Part shown: piece after piece, positions 1 through 7,367 of the stretch
How positions within the stretch are numbered: the first letter of the stretch is position 1
How the letters are laid out: each line of letters starts with the position of its first letter
Assembly: GCA_021824155.1 (NCBI GenBank)
Contig: JAKALN010000008.1
Coordinates: 1-32,494 of the forward strand
From: a bacterium
Lineage (GTDB): Bacteria; Patescibacteriota; Microgenomatia; Levybacterales; UBA12049
Direction of reading: 5' to 3'
DNA: 32,494 bases
Notes under the pieces: generated by a model
What the model saw: only the letters and a program-made list of their open reading frames with translations
Database searches by the model: none
What the model was told of the DNA's origin: nothing
Translations under genes and position numbers: made by a program

Positions 1-2
1 AT

Positions 3-257
3 ATGGCTTTTGTGGGACCAAGACCCCTGCCGGTTATAGAAGCATTAAAAGTGCCAAAGAAATATCAAAAAAGATTCGAGGTTTTACCGGGTGTTACTTC
101 TCCTTGGGTTTTAAAGGGGCAGCATGCACTTAATTTCAGCAAATGGATGGAACTTGATTTAAAATATATTAAGAACAGGTCAAGAGTTTACGATATAAGA
201 ATTTCGTTGAGCACTGCCTTTTTAATACTAAAACTTATATGGAAAAAATTTACTTAA
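3..257 (+). CDS. Bacterial sugar transferase, C-terminal part (5' truncated)
   Basis: Only the last 85 or so residues are in the window; the gene begins upstream. The segment has the signature of initiating undecaprenyl-phosphate sugar phosphotransferases (PF02397 type): a VGPRPLP motif near the visible start, then a K-x-F-x-x-LPGVTSP segment and an L-x-x-D-x-x-Y-I motif. Family members load the first sugar phosphate onto the lipid carrier at the cytoplasmic membrane, starting an exopolysaccharide, capsule or O-antigen unit. The end of the frame overlaps the start of the kinase-like gene by 19 bases, so the two are probably co-transcribed and translationally coupled. The family call is firm; the sugar used cannot be told. 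Confidence 0.85.
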   Translation: MAFVGPRPLPVIEALKVPKKYQKRFEVLPGVTSPWVLKGQHALNFSKWMELDLKYIKNRSRVYDIRISLSTAFLILKLIWKKFT

Positions 258-1054
258 GAATAGGGGGATTTAATTTGCTTTTTAAAATTCATTACACGGA
301 GCAGCTTTTTCATATGGAAAAGTTCGTAAATATGCTAAAAAATGATTATGGCGGATTTATAGACAATGGTAAATTAAGAGCTGATTTCATTTTCCATATT
401 CACACGATGGGAAGATATATTCTAAAAAAAAACAAAGACAAAGATACGGATGGCAAAAATTTTGATATCAGAGCCTTTCACATAAATGAAAAAAAACGAA
501 CGTTAACCATGCATAATCCTCCCGGCAGTTCTGATTTTGAATTTATGGTAAGTACTGTTCTTGATAATTTTTTAATACCCCAAAAAAAATCTTTTATTAT
601 TCACGGTTCAGGAGTAAGTTATAAAGGCAAGGCTTATATGTTTGAAGGGAAAAGCGGCGCGGGAAAATCGACTACGGCACAGATGCTTAGGGGTCTATGC
701 GATATTTTGGCGGATGATTCTATGATAATTAGAAAAATTAATAATAAATTTCATTTTTTTCAGAACGTGCTTTATGAGAAAAACTTTAATTTTAAAAAAG
801 GAAAGGAGTCTTATTTAATTGATAAAGTTTTTTTTATAAGAAAAGCAGATAAATGTGCGCTTGTGGAAATTAAGAATAAGAATTTCATTTTGGATAAAAT
901 GTTAAAACAGGTATTTACATATCCTGGTAAAATAAAAATGCAATTTCCGGTGATTGCGGAATTTGTTAATAAAACTGATTTTTATTATTTATATGTAAGA
1001 AAGGATGGAAAAGTTTTCAAGAATTTTTTTAAGAAGGAAATTTTAAAAGCATGA
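239..1054 (+). CDS. HPr kinase/phosphorylase-like (HprK-related) protein
   Basis: This 271-residue protein has a P-loop at residues 137-145 (GKSGAGKST) preceded by a conserved IHGSG stretch (H122) and followed by an ILADD motif with D159 and D160. That is the arrangement of the HprK C-terminal kinase core. The N-terminal 110 residues do not look like the classical HprK regulatory domain, and no HPr or PTS gene is nearby, so carbon-catabolite control is unlikely. HprK-like kinases of this kind occur next to PqqD, nucleotidyltransferase and ABC transporter genes in lasso-peptide loci (PadeK of paeninodin phosphorylates the peptide) and in some polysaccharide loci. The start overlaps the sugar transferase by 19 bases, and the stop overlaps the PqqD start by 4 bases (ATGA). 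Substrate unknown. Confidence 0.8.
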   Translation: MEKIYLRIGGFNLLFKIHYTEQLFHMEKFVNMLKNDYGGFIDNGKLRADFIFHIHTMGRYILKKNKDKDTDGKNFDIRAFHINEKKRTLTMHNPPGSSDFEFMVSTVLDNFLIPQKKSFIIHGSGVSYKGKAYMFEGKSGAGKSTTAQMLRGLCDILADDSMIIRKINNKFHFFQNVLYEKNFNFKKGKESYLIDKVFFIRKADKCALVEIKNKNFILDKMLKQVFTYPGKIKMQFPVIAEFVNKTDFYYLYVRKDGKVFKNFFKKEILKA

Positions 1055-1311
1055 AATTTAGAATAAACAAAGGTTTTATTGTTCAAAAAGTAGGGAATAA
1101 ATCAACAATTTTTGATGGAGAGGAATCCGCGCTTTATACTTTTAACAAGACAGGTTCCCTTATTTTTGAAAAAATAAAGCTTGGATGGGATAAAGAGAAA
1201 ATAGTTGTATTTATATCAAAGACGTATTTAATTAAAAGGGAAACGGCAGAAAAAGATCTTGACGAATTTACCAATGGGCTTATTAAATCAAAAATAATTA
1301 AAAAGGTTTAG
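1051..1311 (+). CDS. PqqD-like peptide-binding (RRE-type) protein
   Basis: An 86-residue protein with the PqqD family outline (PF05402): an N-terminal beta hairpin, an L-Y-x-F-N-x-T-G-x-x-I-F-E-K segment (residues 28-41), a helix with K-x-x-I-V-x-F-I, and a C-terminal D-L-D-E-F helix. PqqD-like proteins bind RiPP leader peptides and present them to modifying enzymes; many also occur as orphans in kinase/nucleotidyltransferase clusters. It overlaps the kinase-like gene by 4 bases (ATGA), so the two are coupled and probably work together. Its 3' end overlaps the convergent peptidase/nucleotidyltransferase gene by 14 bases. No leader peptide for it to bind is visible in the window. Confidence 0.75.
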   Translation: MKFRINKGFIVQKVGNKSTIFDGEESALYTFNKTGSLIFEKIKLGWDKEKIVVFISKTYLIKRETAEKDLDEFTNGLIKSKIIKKV

Positions 1312-2524
1312 AGAGTTTAAGTTTCCTATAAAAAACCAAGAAGATGGAATACAAAACCTCTTTATTAAAAAAAATTAAAATTTTTCTGTAGATAGGGTAG
1401 GGAGATAAGAAAAAAATCATCTTAAACCTTCTTTTCCCGCCATCTACTCTTTCTTCCTCGTCAAAAACATCGATATCAAGAATGTTATTTTTGATGTAAT
1501 AAAGCAATCTTTTGTTTGGTTTAATTTCTTTAAGCATATTTTTGTTTATGGGAGTTTTATAATATTTTTTCAGAATAATAAAGCATGGATAAACAAAATT
1601 CTGTAAATGATATTTTTTTATAACTTCGGTTATTCTTTTATAATCGGGTGTACTTGTTTTTATTATTTTGTCTATAAAATCGTAGCGGTATGCGCCTTTA
1701 AAATTATGATGAAAAAGATGCAGGCAAAGATAAATTATGAGATCGCTTTCGGAAAGTATTTGGAAATTTTCTCCAAAAACTTTTATAATTCTTTTCCCAG
1801 TCATAAATTCCTTTGTAAGTAAATTAACTTGCTTTTGCGGATATAAAAAATTTAGTTCGCCAACTTTCGTCATTAAAAATACAATTTCAAAATGGATGTC
1901 AAAAACCACGTATAAACCATTTAGGTTTTTTGCAAAGGACATTTCAGACTCTTTATTTTTTATTTTTTTGTGTTTATTAGGTAAGCTGTCTTTGATTTTT
2001 AAATATCCAGATTTTTTTAGAAATTTCTTAATTTTTGGGAAATCTTTTGGATTAATCAGAATATCGCAGTCCGCATAAAATCTTTTGGGGTGGGTTTTTT
2101 CAAAATACAAATGCAAAGGAAGCCCCTTAAGAAATACATGTTCAATTTTATTATCTTCAAGTGTATTTTTTATTTTTACGATTTCCCCAAAATACATGCT
2201 GGATTGTAAAAGATATAGTTGGTTAGGATTAAAAATGTTTCCCTCCCTTTTGACATTTTGAACATTTCCCACAATATTTTTTGGGTAAACCTTACTATCT
2301 GTAGCTGCATTATTATCTCCTTTCGTAATCAAATATCGGTTTCCTTTATAAATAACTCTGTGGGTAAAATAACTTGAAGAATTTTTAGCGGTTATTATGT
2401 CATTTACTTTTATATTTTGAAAATTAATTTTTTTAAGATATAAAATGTCTCCATCAAGAAGCAGGGGATGCATACTATTTCCGAAGGTTTTTATGACCAT
2501 CGGTATTTTTATAATTTTTCCCAT
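1298..2524 (-). CDS. Fusion: S26 signal-peptidase-like domain + nucleotidyltransferase-family domain
   Basis: A 408-residue protein. Residues 10-95 match the S24/S26 serine peptidase fold: box B G-N-S-M-x-P with candidate nucleophile Ser17, a T-H-R-V motif with His55, and a K-G-D-N-N box at 68-72. Histidine in place of lysine is typical of the ER/SipW type (Ser-His dyad). There is no membrane anchor before the catalytic Ser, which is unusual for a signal peptidase. From about residue 100 it resembles the uncharacterised nucleotidyltransferase family (PF14907): F-L-K-G at 131-134, then D-C-D at 152-154, with a long helical C-terminus. A weak Shine-Dalgarno (AAGGA) lies 7 bases before the ATG. 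It converges on the PqqD-like gene and diverges from the ABC exporter. The domains are clear; the joint function is inferred to be peptide or lipid-linked-product maturation. Confidence 0.75.
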   Translation of the reverse strand: MGKIIKIPMVIKTFGNSMHPLLLDGDILYLKKINFQNIKVNDIITAKNSSSYFTHRVIYKGNRYLITKGDNNAATDSKVYPKNIVGNVQNVKREGNIFNPNQLYLLQSSMYFGEIVKIKNTLEDNKIEHVFLKGLPLHLYFEKTHPKRFYADCDILINPKDFPKIKKFLKKSGYLKIKDSLPNKHKKIKNKESEMSFAKNLNGLYVVFDIHFEIVFLMTKVGELNFLYPQKQVNLLTKEFMTGKRIIKVFGENFQILSESDLIIYLCLHLFHHNFKGAYRYDFIDKIIKTSTPDYKRITEVIKKYHLQNFVYPCFIILKKYYKTPINKNMLKEIKPNKRLLYYIKNNILDIDVFDEEERVDGGKRRFKMIFFLSPYPIYRKILIFFNKEVLYSIFLVFYRKLKLSKPF

Positions 2525-2580
2525 ATTTGTCCTTATATTCTAGCATAAGAATATTATGTGTAGTAAAATAGGGTTTATTA

Positions 2581-4401
2581 ATGGCAGGATTTATTAAAAA
2601 AGGGAAGATAAGTAAAGTTCTTGATGTTGCCAAAACTTCAAAAAGGCTCCTAATTTTTTTGTGGCAAATAGATAAACCTCTATTTCTTTCAAGTTTTACT
2701 GTTGCGGTAATTCCGGCATTTATACCCTTTGCAAACGCTTATATTTATAAGCTTCTTATAGATATGATTGTCGGTTCCCTGAACCGCTCGCATTTTAATT
2801 TCCAATTGCTTTATTTTTTAATGGGTTTAAGGCTTATTACATTTATAGTCCAGGAGATTTTCTTTTCACTTCAAAGCTATATAGACCTTTTAATATGGAC
2901 AAAACTTCCCGTAGCGCTTTACAGGGTAGTTCTTTTAAAGCTTTCCCAGTTGGATTTGCAGTATTTTGAAGACAGTAATTTTAAGGACACTTTGCAAAGA
3001 GTTAAAGAAAGCTATACATGGAGGCCGCTTAACATGGTTTCCGCCATTTTTTACACGTTCCAAAGTCTTACGGGACTTTTACTTGCAGTTATTATTATTT
3101 CGACTTTAAACATATATCTTGGATTTTTTATTGTTTTAATAGCAGTTCCTGTTTTTCTTAATCAGACTAAATATGCAAAAACGATTTGGGGGCTCTGGGA
3201 AGAGAATTCTCCCTACAGAAAGAAATTTTGGTATATCTCGGACTTAATTCAAAACGGACAGAGCGCAAAGGAAATGAAAATTTTTCAGACGGCAAAAAAT
3301 TTTATTACCGAACTTGACAGAATACAGAAAAAATTCGTTTCCGAAAACACAAGAGTAGGAAGAAAAAGATTTTTGACTACCCTTATTTTTGATATCGGTG
3401 GAATTGTAATATATTTTGCAATTGAATTATTTATAATCCTTTCTACAATCGCCGGAAGGATTACGGTAGGAAGTCTTACTTATTTCACTTTTGTAGTCGG
3501 TAATTTCCAGCAAGCTGTAAACGGTTTATTCCGTAATATGTCGCAAACATATAATCAAACTCTTTATGTTGAAGATATATTTAAAGTCCTTGACGCAAAA
3601 CCGGTTATTGTTTCCCCAAAATCGGCAGTCAGGGTGAATATACATAAAGCTCCAAGTATAGAATTTAAAAATGTGACTTTTGTATATCCAGGCTCAAAAA
3701 AACCGGTTCTGGAGAATTTTTCTTTAAAGATGAGCCCCGGAGAAAAAATTGCTTTTGTAGGCGAAAACGGGGCAGGAAAAACTACACTTGTAAAACTTTT
3801 ATCCCGTTTTTATGATGTAACGTCGGGAGAGATACTAATAAACGGGACAAATATTAATAAACTTGATCTAACAAGCTGGTATAAAACTTTAGGAGTGATT
3901 TTTCAGGATTTCATAAAATACGAATATACATTACGGGAAAATATATATTTTGGAAAAACGTTTGAAAAAGAAGATTTTAAAGAAATAGTAAAAGCTGCAG
4001 GAAAATCGGGAGCTGATAAAGTTGCAAAATCTTTAGAAAAGGGCTACGAACAGGTTTTAGGTAAAACATTTGAAGGGGGGACGGACATTTCGGTGGGCGA
4101 GTGGCAGAAAGTTGCACTGGCAAGGGCATTTTTTAGAAATGCCCCCGTTTTAATATTGGATGAGCCCACGGCATCGATAGACGCAAAATCGGAAAATGAA
4201 ATCTTTGAGAAAGTGGAGGCCTTAGGTAAGGATAAAACAGTTATTATTATTTCCCATAGGTTTTCAACGGTAAGAAATGCCGACAGAATTTATGTAATCG
4301 GTAAAGGTAAAATTGTCGAAGAAGGTACCCACGATAGATTAATGAAGAAAAAAGGTATATACGAGAAGCTTTTCAGTATTCAGGCTAAAAGGTACAGGTA
4401 G
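2581..4401 (+). CDS. ABC transporter, fused permease and ATPase (exporter type)
   Basis: At 606 residues this has the half-transporter layout of an exporter. The N-terminal membrane domain covers residues 30-330 with about six hydrophobic segments; the nucleotide-binding domain covers 355-606. Visible motifs are Walker A (GENGAGKTT, 394-402), Q-loop Gln442, the signature SVGEW at 504-508 in place of the usual LSGGQ, Walker B VLILDEP (523-529) and the switch His559. It would act as a homodimer in the cytoplasmic membrane and export a peptide, lipid-linked sugar or lipid. No peptidase C39 domain is present. It starts 56 bases from the divergent peptidase/nucleotidyltransferase gene; a TAAAAT box at 2564-2569 may be its -10. 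Context suggests it exports the product of the kinase/PqqD cluster. Confidence 0.9.
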   Translation: MAGFIKKGKISKVLDVAKTSKRLLIFLWQIDKPLFLSSFTVAVIPAFIPFANAYIYKLLIDMIVGSLNRSHFNFQLLYFLMGLRLITFIVQEIFFSLQSYIDLLIWTKLPVALYRVVLLKLSQLDLQYFEDSNFKDTLQRVKESYTWRPLNMVSAIFYTFQSLTGLLLAVIIISTLNIYLGFFIVLIAVPVFLNQTKYAKTIWGLWEENSPYRKKFWYISDLIQNGQSAKEMKIFQTAKNFITELDRIQKKFVSENTRVGRKRFLTTLIFDIGGIVIYFAIELFIILSTIAGRITVGSLTYFTFVVGNFQQAVNGLFRNMSQTYNQTLYVEDIFKVLDAKPVIVSPKSAVRVNIHKAPSIEFKNVTFVYPGSKKPVLENFSLKMSPGEKIAFVGENGAGKTTLVKLLSRFYDVTSGEILINGTNINKLDLTSWYKTLGVIFQDFIKYEYTLRENIYFGKTFEKEDFKEIVKAAGKSGADKVAKSLEKGYEQVLGKTFEGGTDISVGEWQKVALARAFFRNAPVLILDEPTASIDAKSENEIFEKVEALGKDKTVIIISHRFSTVRNADRIYVIGKGKIVEEGTHDRLMKKKGIYEKLFSIQAKRYR

Positions 4402-4402
4402 T

Positions 4403-5122
4403 TTATTTTCTTCGTCTCTGTAATTTCTTGTTGTTGTTCCAAAGAAGAAACATTAACAAGAGTGCGGTAAAAATCAAAAACACTAGCGCTATTGTTTTTT
4501 GCGTAGAAACCGATGGCGCGGCAGCGGGCTGAGATACTGTTGTATTGGGAGAAGGCGGATTAAGTGAAGGATCGCTTTTTTGCAGCAATTTATTGGCGGA
4601 AACAATGAATGCGGAATCTTGAATAGGAAGCGGTGTATTTACAAAAATATGGCCCGGCCATTTTTTTGCGTTTGCTACATCAATATTGCCGATGGCCCCA
4701 ATTGGATAAAAGAAAGTGTCTGTGCCTGTAAAATTGTTGTATGACTGAATAGTTATCGGATTGGAAGGAAGAACCATTTTGCTTTTACTGTTAATAAAAA
4801 CAATATAATAAGACGAAATAGGCGATTCGTCTTTCGGCAGAACTGCTTTTATTTTATCCCAGTTTCCTTGGTAGATATTAACCGTAACGTTGTCTTTAAA
4901 GCTGTTTGGGGGAACTATAACAGTTGTGAAAGGGAATATGTCAATCCTTTTTGCCTGAGGCTCTCCGTACTGTATGAAGCTTGTCGCAGCGGTTTTAGAC
5001 ATGTCAAAAAGAGGGTTATATGTAACCACATCCGGGGCGGCAGTTTGAGCAAAGGAAACTTTTGCCAAAAGCAGAAAGGCAAGTATGAGTGGTAAGCCCA
5101 GAAGCAGTTTTATTTTTTTCAT
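4403..5122 (-). CDS. Secreted protein with C-terminal membrane anchor, function unknown
   Basis: A 239-residue protein that I do not recognise. It starts with a standard signal peptide (MKKIK, then a hydrophobic core, cleavage probably after SFA near residue 25). A beta-rich extracellular region of about 150 residues follows, then a Pro/Ser/Thr/Ala-rich linker (about 180-208). It ends with a hydrophobic helix (about 211-229) and a basic tail NNNKKLQRRRK. This layout suits a surface protein anchored by its C-terminus. Its stop lies one base from the stop of the ABC exporter. It has its own promoter (-35 5157-5162, -10 5134-5139), placed back to back with the rpsB promoter. Confidence 0.8.
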   Translation of the reverse strand: MKKIKLLLGLPLILAFLLLAKVSFAQTAAPDVVTYNPLFDMSKTAATSFIQYGEPQAKRIDIFPFTTVIVPPNSFKDNVTVNIYQGNWDKIKAVLPKDESPISSYYIVFINSKSKMVLPSNPITIQSYNNFTGTDTFFYPIGAIGNIDVANAKKWPGHIFVNTPLPIQDSAFIVSANKLLQKSDPSLNPPSPNTTVSQPAAAPSVSTQKTIALVFLIFTALLLMFLLWNNNKKLQRRRK

Positions 5123-5133
5123 GCTCTGATTTA

Positions 5134-5162
5134 ATTAAACCCTGTCCTAAACTATTTGTCAA
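5134..5162 (-). promoter_or_regulatory. Sigma-70 type promoter of the secreted anchored protein
   Basis: Read on the minus strand, TTGACA (5157-5162) is separated by exactly 17 bases from TTTAAT (5134-5139). Transcription should start near 5127, only about 5 bases before the ATG at 5122, so the mRNA would be nearly leaderless. Confidence 0.7.
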
Positions 5163-5167
5163 GGTAC

Positions 5168-5196
5168 TTGTCTTTAAGCTTTGTTTCCATTATAAT
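5168..5196 (+). promoter_or_regulatory. Sigma-70 type promoter of the rpsB operon
   Basis: TTGTCT (5168-5173), a 17-base spacer and a perfect TATAAT (5191-5196). The start of transcription is expected near 5203, giving a leader of about 70 bases before rpsB. The two divergent -35 boxes here are only 5 bases apart. Confidence 0.75.
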
Positions 5197-5210
5197 ATCT
5201 CTCATCACTC

Positions 5211-5271
5211 ACATTCGGAGAATGTCCTTGAAGCAATTCTTCGGCTCCGGATGGCGGTATAAAGGACAATT
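5211..5271 (+). promoter_or_regulatory. Structured rpsB leader that can sequester the ribosome-binding site
   Basis: Two overlapping foldings are visible. Hairpin one is ACATTC (5211-5216), loop GGA, GAATGT (5220-5225). The alternative pairs TGTCCTT (5223-5229) with AAGGACA (5262-5268), which covers the rpsB Shine-Dalgarno; inside it GAAG/CTTC (5230-5233 with 5239-5242) can form. Bases 5223-5225 cannot be in both, so the leader could switch. Autoregulation by S2 is known for rpsB leaders in other bacteria; that this is such a leader is my inference. Confidence 0.5.
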
Positions 5272-6192
5272 ATGAGAGAAGTTTCATTAGAAGAACTTTT
5301 AGAGGCCGGATGTCATTTCGGCCATCAGGTAACAAGGTCAAATCCAAAAGCAAGAGATTTTGTTTTTGAATCCCGTGATAATATCCAAATTATTGACTTG
5401 GCAAAAACCAAGGAGGGTTTGGAAACGGCAGCTTTTTACGTAAAAGAATTAGGCAAAAAGGGAGGAAGGCTTCTAGTTGTTGCCACAAAAAGACAGGCCC
5501 AGGGAATTGTCTACGAAGAAATAGCCAGAGCAAAAGATTTACTCAAAGAAGGTCACTCGTCTCAAGGAGACGGCCTATATTATGTTACAAATAGATGGAT
5601 AGGCGGCATATTAACCAATCTTTCCGAGGTTTCGAAGAATTTTAAAAAACTTAACGACTTAAAAGCAAATATTGCATCTGCGGAAGAAAGGGCAAAATAT
5701 ACAAAAAGAGAAGTCGGACTTTGGGAAAAAGAAAAACAAAGACTGGAAGCCCTATACGGCGGTGTATCCGAACTTAAAGAGAAACCGGACGCAATGTTTA
5801 TTGTTGATTCCCATCTTGAAGATTTGGCTATAAGGGAAGCCAAAAATATGGGGGTTACAACAGTTGCGGTTGTAGATACGAATGCAGACCCCAGCGTTAT
5901 TGATTATCCAATTCCCGCAAACGATGATGCGGTCGGTTCTATAAAACTTATAACGTCATATATAATGGATGCATGGGTTGAAGGAAGAAAAGAATTTGAT
6001 AAAAAAGCCCAAGCGGAAGCGGAAAAGGCGGCAAAGGATGCGGAACCAAAAGCTCAAAAGACAGAGGCAAAATCTGAACCCAAAAAGGAAGCAGAGCCCA
6101 AAAAAGAAAAAGCAAAAAAAGTCACAAAAGCTTCAAAGCCTAAAACTGAAAAAGTAAAATCTAAAGCAAAGGGTAAAACTAAAAAGGAATAA
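5272..6192 (+). CDS. rpsB: 30S ribosomal protein S2
   Basis: The protein (306 residues) starts with the S2 signature EELLEAGCHFGHQVTRSNP and carries the conserved segments VATKRQAQ, TNRWIGGILTN, PDAMFIVDSHLEDLAIREA and the A-V-V-D-T-N-A-D-P stretch. S2 joins the 30S subunit near S1 and helps to recruit it. The core ends at about residue 240, and the last 65 residues form a highly charged Lys/Ala/Glu tail that makes the protein longer than the E. coli form (241 residues). Such basic tails are common on S2 in several phyla and probably touch rRNA. It is the first gene of rpsB-tsf-frr, 36 bases ahead of tsf, with an AAAGGA ribosome-binding site inside the structured leader. Confidence 0.97.
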   Translation: MREVSLEELLEAGCHFGHQVTRSNPKARDFVFESRDNIQIIDLAKTKEGLETAAFYVKELGKKGGRLLVVATKRQAQGIVYEEIARAKDLLKEGHSSQGDGLYYVTNRWIGGILTNLSEVSKNFKKLNDLKANIASAEERAKYTKREVGLWEKEKQRLEALYGGVSELKEKPDAMFIVDSHLEDLAIREAKNMGVTTVAVVDTNADPSVIDYPIPANDDAVGSIKLITSYIMDAWVEGRKEFDKKAQAEAEKAAKDAEPKAQKTEAKSEPKKEAEPKKEKAKKVTKASKPKTEKVKSKAKGKTKKE

Positions 6193-6228
6193 TTTGCTGA
6201 GTAATATTCCCCGTAAATTATATAAATT

Positions 6229-6681
6229 ATGAAAATAGACGTAAAGTTAATAAAACAATTAAGGCAAGATTCACAGGCTTCTATTGCAGACTGCAGGAAA
6301 GCTTTGGAGGAAACAAACGGCGATTATAAAAAAGCCAATGAGTGGCTGGTTAAGCATGGAATTGAAAAAGCAGAGAAAAAATCCGACAGAGAAACAAAGC
6401 AGGGTCTGATTGAAAGCTACATTCATCAAAATGGAAAAGTTGGCGCAATGGTAGAAATTTTGTGTGAAACAGATTTTGTTGCAAGAACAGAAGAATTTAA
6501 AAACTTAGCGCACGAAGTGGCAATGCAAATTGCGGCAATGAACCCGAAAGATGTTGAAACACTTTTAAAACAGGAGTATATTAGAGACAGTTCATTGACC
6601 ATTGAACAACTTGTAAAAAGCGTAATAGGGAAATTAGGCGAGAACATAGTTATAAAGGGTTTTACAAGACTCGAAATTTAA
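6229..6681 (+). CDS. tsf: Elongation factor Ts, short form
   Basis: EF-Ts recharges EF-Tu with GTP. The N-terminal UBA-like domain is clear (IKQLRQDSQASIADCRKALEE...GDYKKANEWL), and the nucleotide-exchange motif CETDFVAR sits at about residues 78-85. The protein is only 150 residues against 283 in E. coli, so the second core subdomain and the coiled coil are missing. Short one-core forms are known from Thermus and organelles, so this is probably functional. It lies between rpsB and frr, and its stop is one base from the frr start. The usual pyrH (UMP kinase) between tsf and frr is absent. Confidence 0.95.
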   Translation: MKIDVKLIKQLRQDSQASIADCRKALEETNGDYKKANEWLVKHGIEKAEKKSDRETKQGLIESYIHQNGKVGAMVEILCETDFVARTEEFKNLAHEVAMQIAAMNPKDVETLLKQEYIRDSSLTIEQLVKSVIGKLGENIVIKGFTRLEI

Positions 6682-6682
6682 A

Positions 6683-7243
6683 ATGGAACAATCCGTTCAA
6701 ACCGCAAGTGCCCAAATGCAAAAAGTTATCGAGGTTATTAAAACAGACCTCTCCACCGTACGTACAGGAAGAGCAACCCCTTCGCTTGTAGAAAACATAG
6801 TTATAAACGCTTATCAGGGAACTGCAAAAATGAGGGTAGTAGAGCTTGCCCATGTAAGTGTTTCCGACCCGCAGACGCTTTTGATAACACCATTCGATCC
6901 TTCAATAATAGGGGAAATAAATAAAGGAATCCAGGAATCAAATATAGGTTTTACCCCGGTTATTGACGGACAATTAATAAGAATATCCATTCCATTGCTT
7001 TCCCAGGAGCGAAGACAGGAATTGGTTCATTTGGTCAACCAAAAGCTTGAAGGAGGAAAAATTCAGGTTAGGCAGGTAAGGCACGAGGCAATGACGGAAG
7101 TCAAAAAAATGCTGGATGATAAGACAATTTCGGAAGACGACCAACAAAGACTTGAGAAAGAAATACAAAAACTTACGGACGATACGATTGCGGAATTAGA
7201 TTCTTTGGGCAAGAAAAAGGAAGAAGAACTTCTCGCGATTTAA
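6683..7243 (+). CDS. frr: Ribosome recycling factor
   Basis: The 186-residue length is normal for RRF, which splits the post-termination ribosome together with EF-G. Visible family motifs are STVRTGRATPSLVENI, the ITPFDPSII-x-x-I-N-K-G-I-Q stretch, PLLSQERRQELV and VRQVRHEAM, followed by a long charged helix that ends in LGKKKEEEL. The two-domain L shape (three-helix bundle plus small beta domain at about 30-105) is implied by the pattern. The start codon is one base after the tsf stop, so translation is coupled. It is the last gene of the rpsB operon; a palindromic repeat (7252-7350) follows directly. Confidence 0.97.
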   Translation: MEQSVQTASAQMQKVIEVIKTDLSTVRTGRATPSLVENIVINAYQGTAKMRVVELAHVSVSDPQTLLITPFDPSIIGEINKGIQESNIGFTPVIDGQLIRISIPLLSQERRQELVHLVNQKLEGGKIQVRQVRHEAMTEVKKMLDDKTISEDDQQRLEKEIQKLTDDTIAELDSLGKKKEEELLAI

Positions 7244-7251
7244 ATCGCTCC

Positions 7252-7350
7252 AAATCCTAATTTCTAATATCTAAATCCTAATATTTTGAATTTTGTTTTT
7301 GAAGAATTGGAAATTATTTGGAATTTAGTGTTTAGGGTTTAGAATTTTAT
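7252..7350. repeat. A+T-rich imperfect palindrome, family A (empty copy)
   Basis: The left arm (7252-7281) is rich in CTAAAT/TCTAAT units; the right arm (about 7318-7350) contains the complementary TTTAG units. The 30-base left arm matches the reverse complement of 13160-13189, the right arm next to the four-helix-bundle gene, at 29 of 30 positions. The copy fills the gap between frr and rseP. Confidence 0.75.
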
Positions 7351-7358
7351 GGTATACT
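7350..7358 (+). promoter_or_regulatory. Extended -10 promoter of rseP
   Basis: TG-G-TATACT (7350-7358) is an extended -10 box directly after the repeat arm. Transcription would start near 7365, with the rseP ATG at 7368, so the mRNA should be leaderless. No good -35 box is seen, which is acceptable for an extended -10. Confidence 0.5.
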
Positions 7359-7367
7359 CTTTAGGTT

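Noticed and set aside
1607-2078. Plus-strand frames opposite the peptidase-nucleotidyltransferase gene
   Set aside because: Phe/Lys/Tyr-rich translations of the complement of an A+T-rich gene; the minus-strand frame has conserved motifs.
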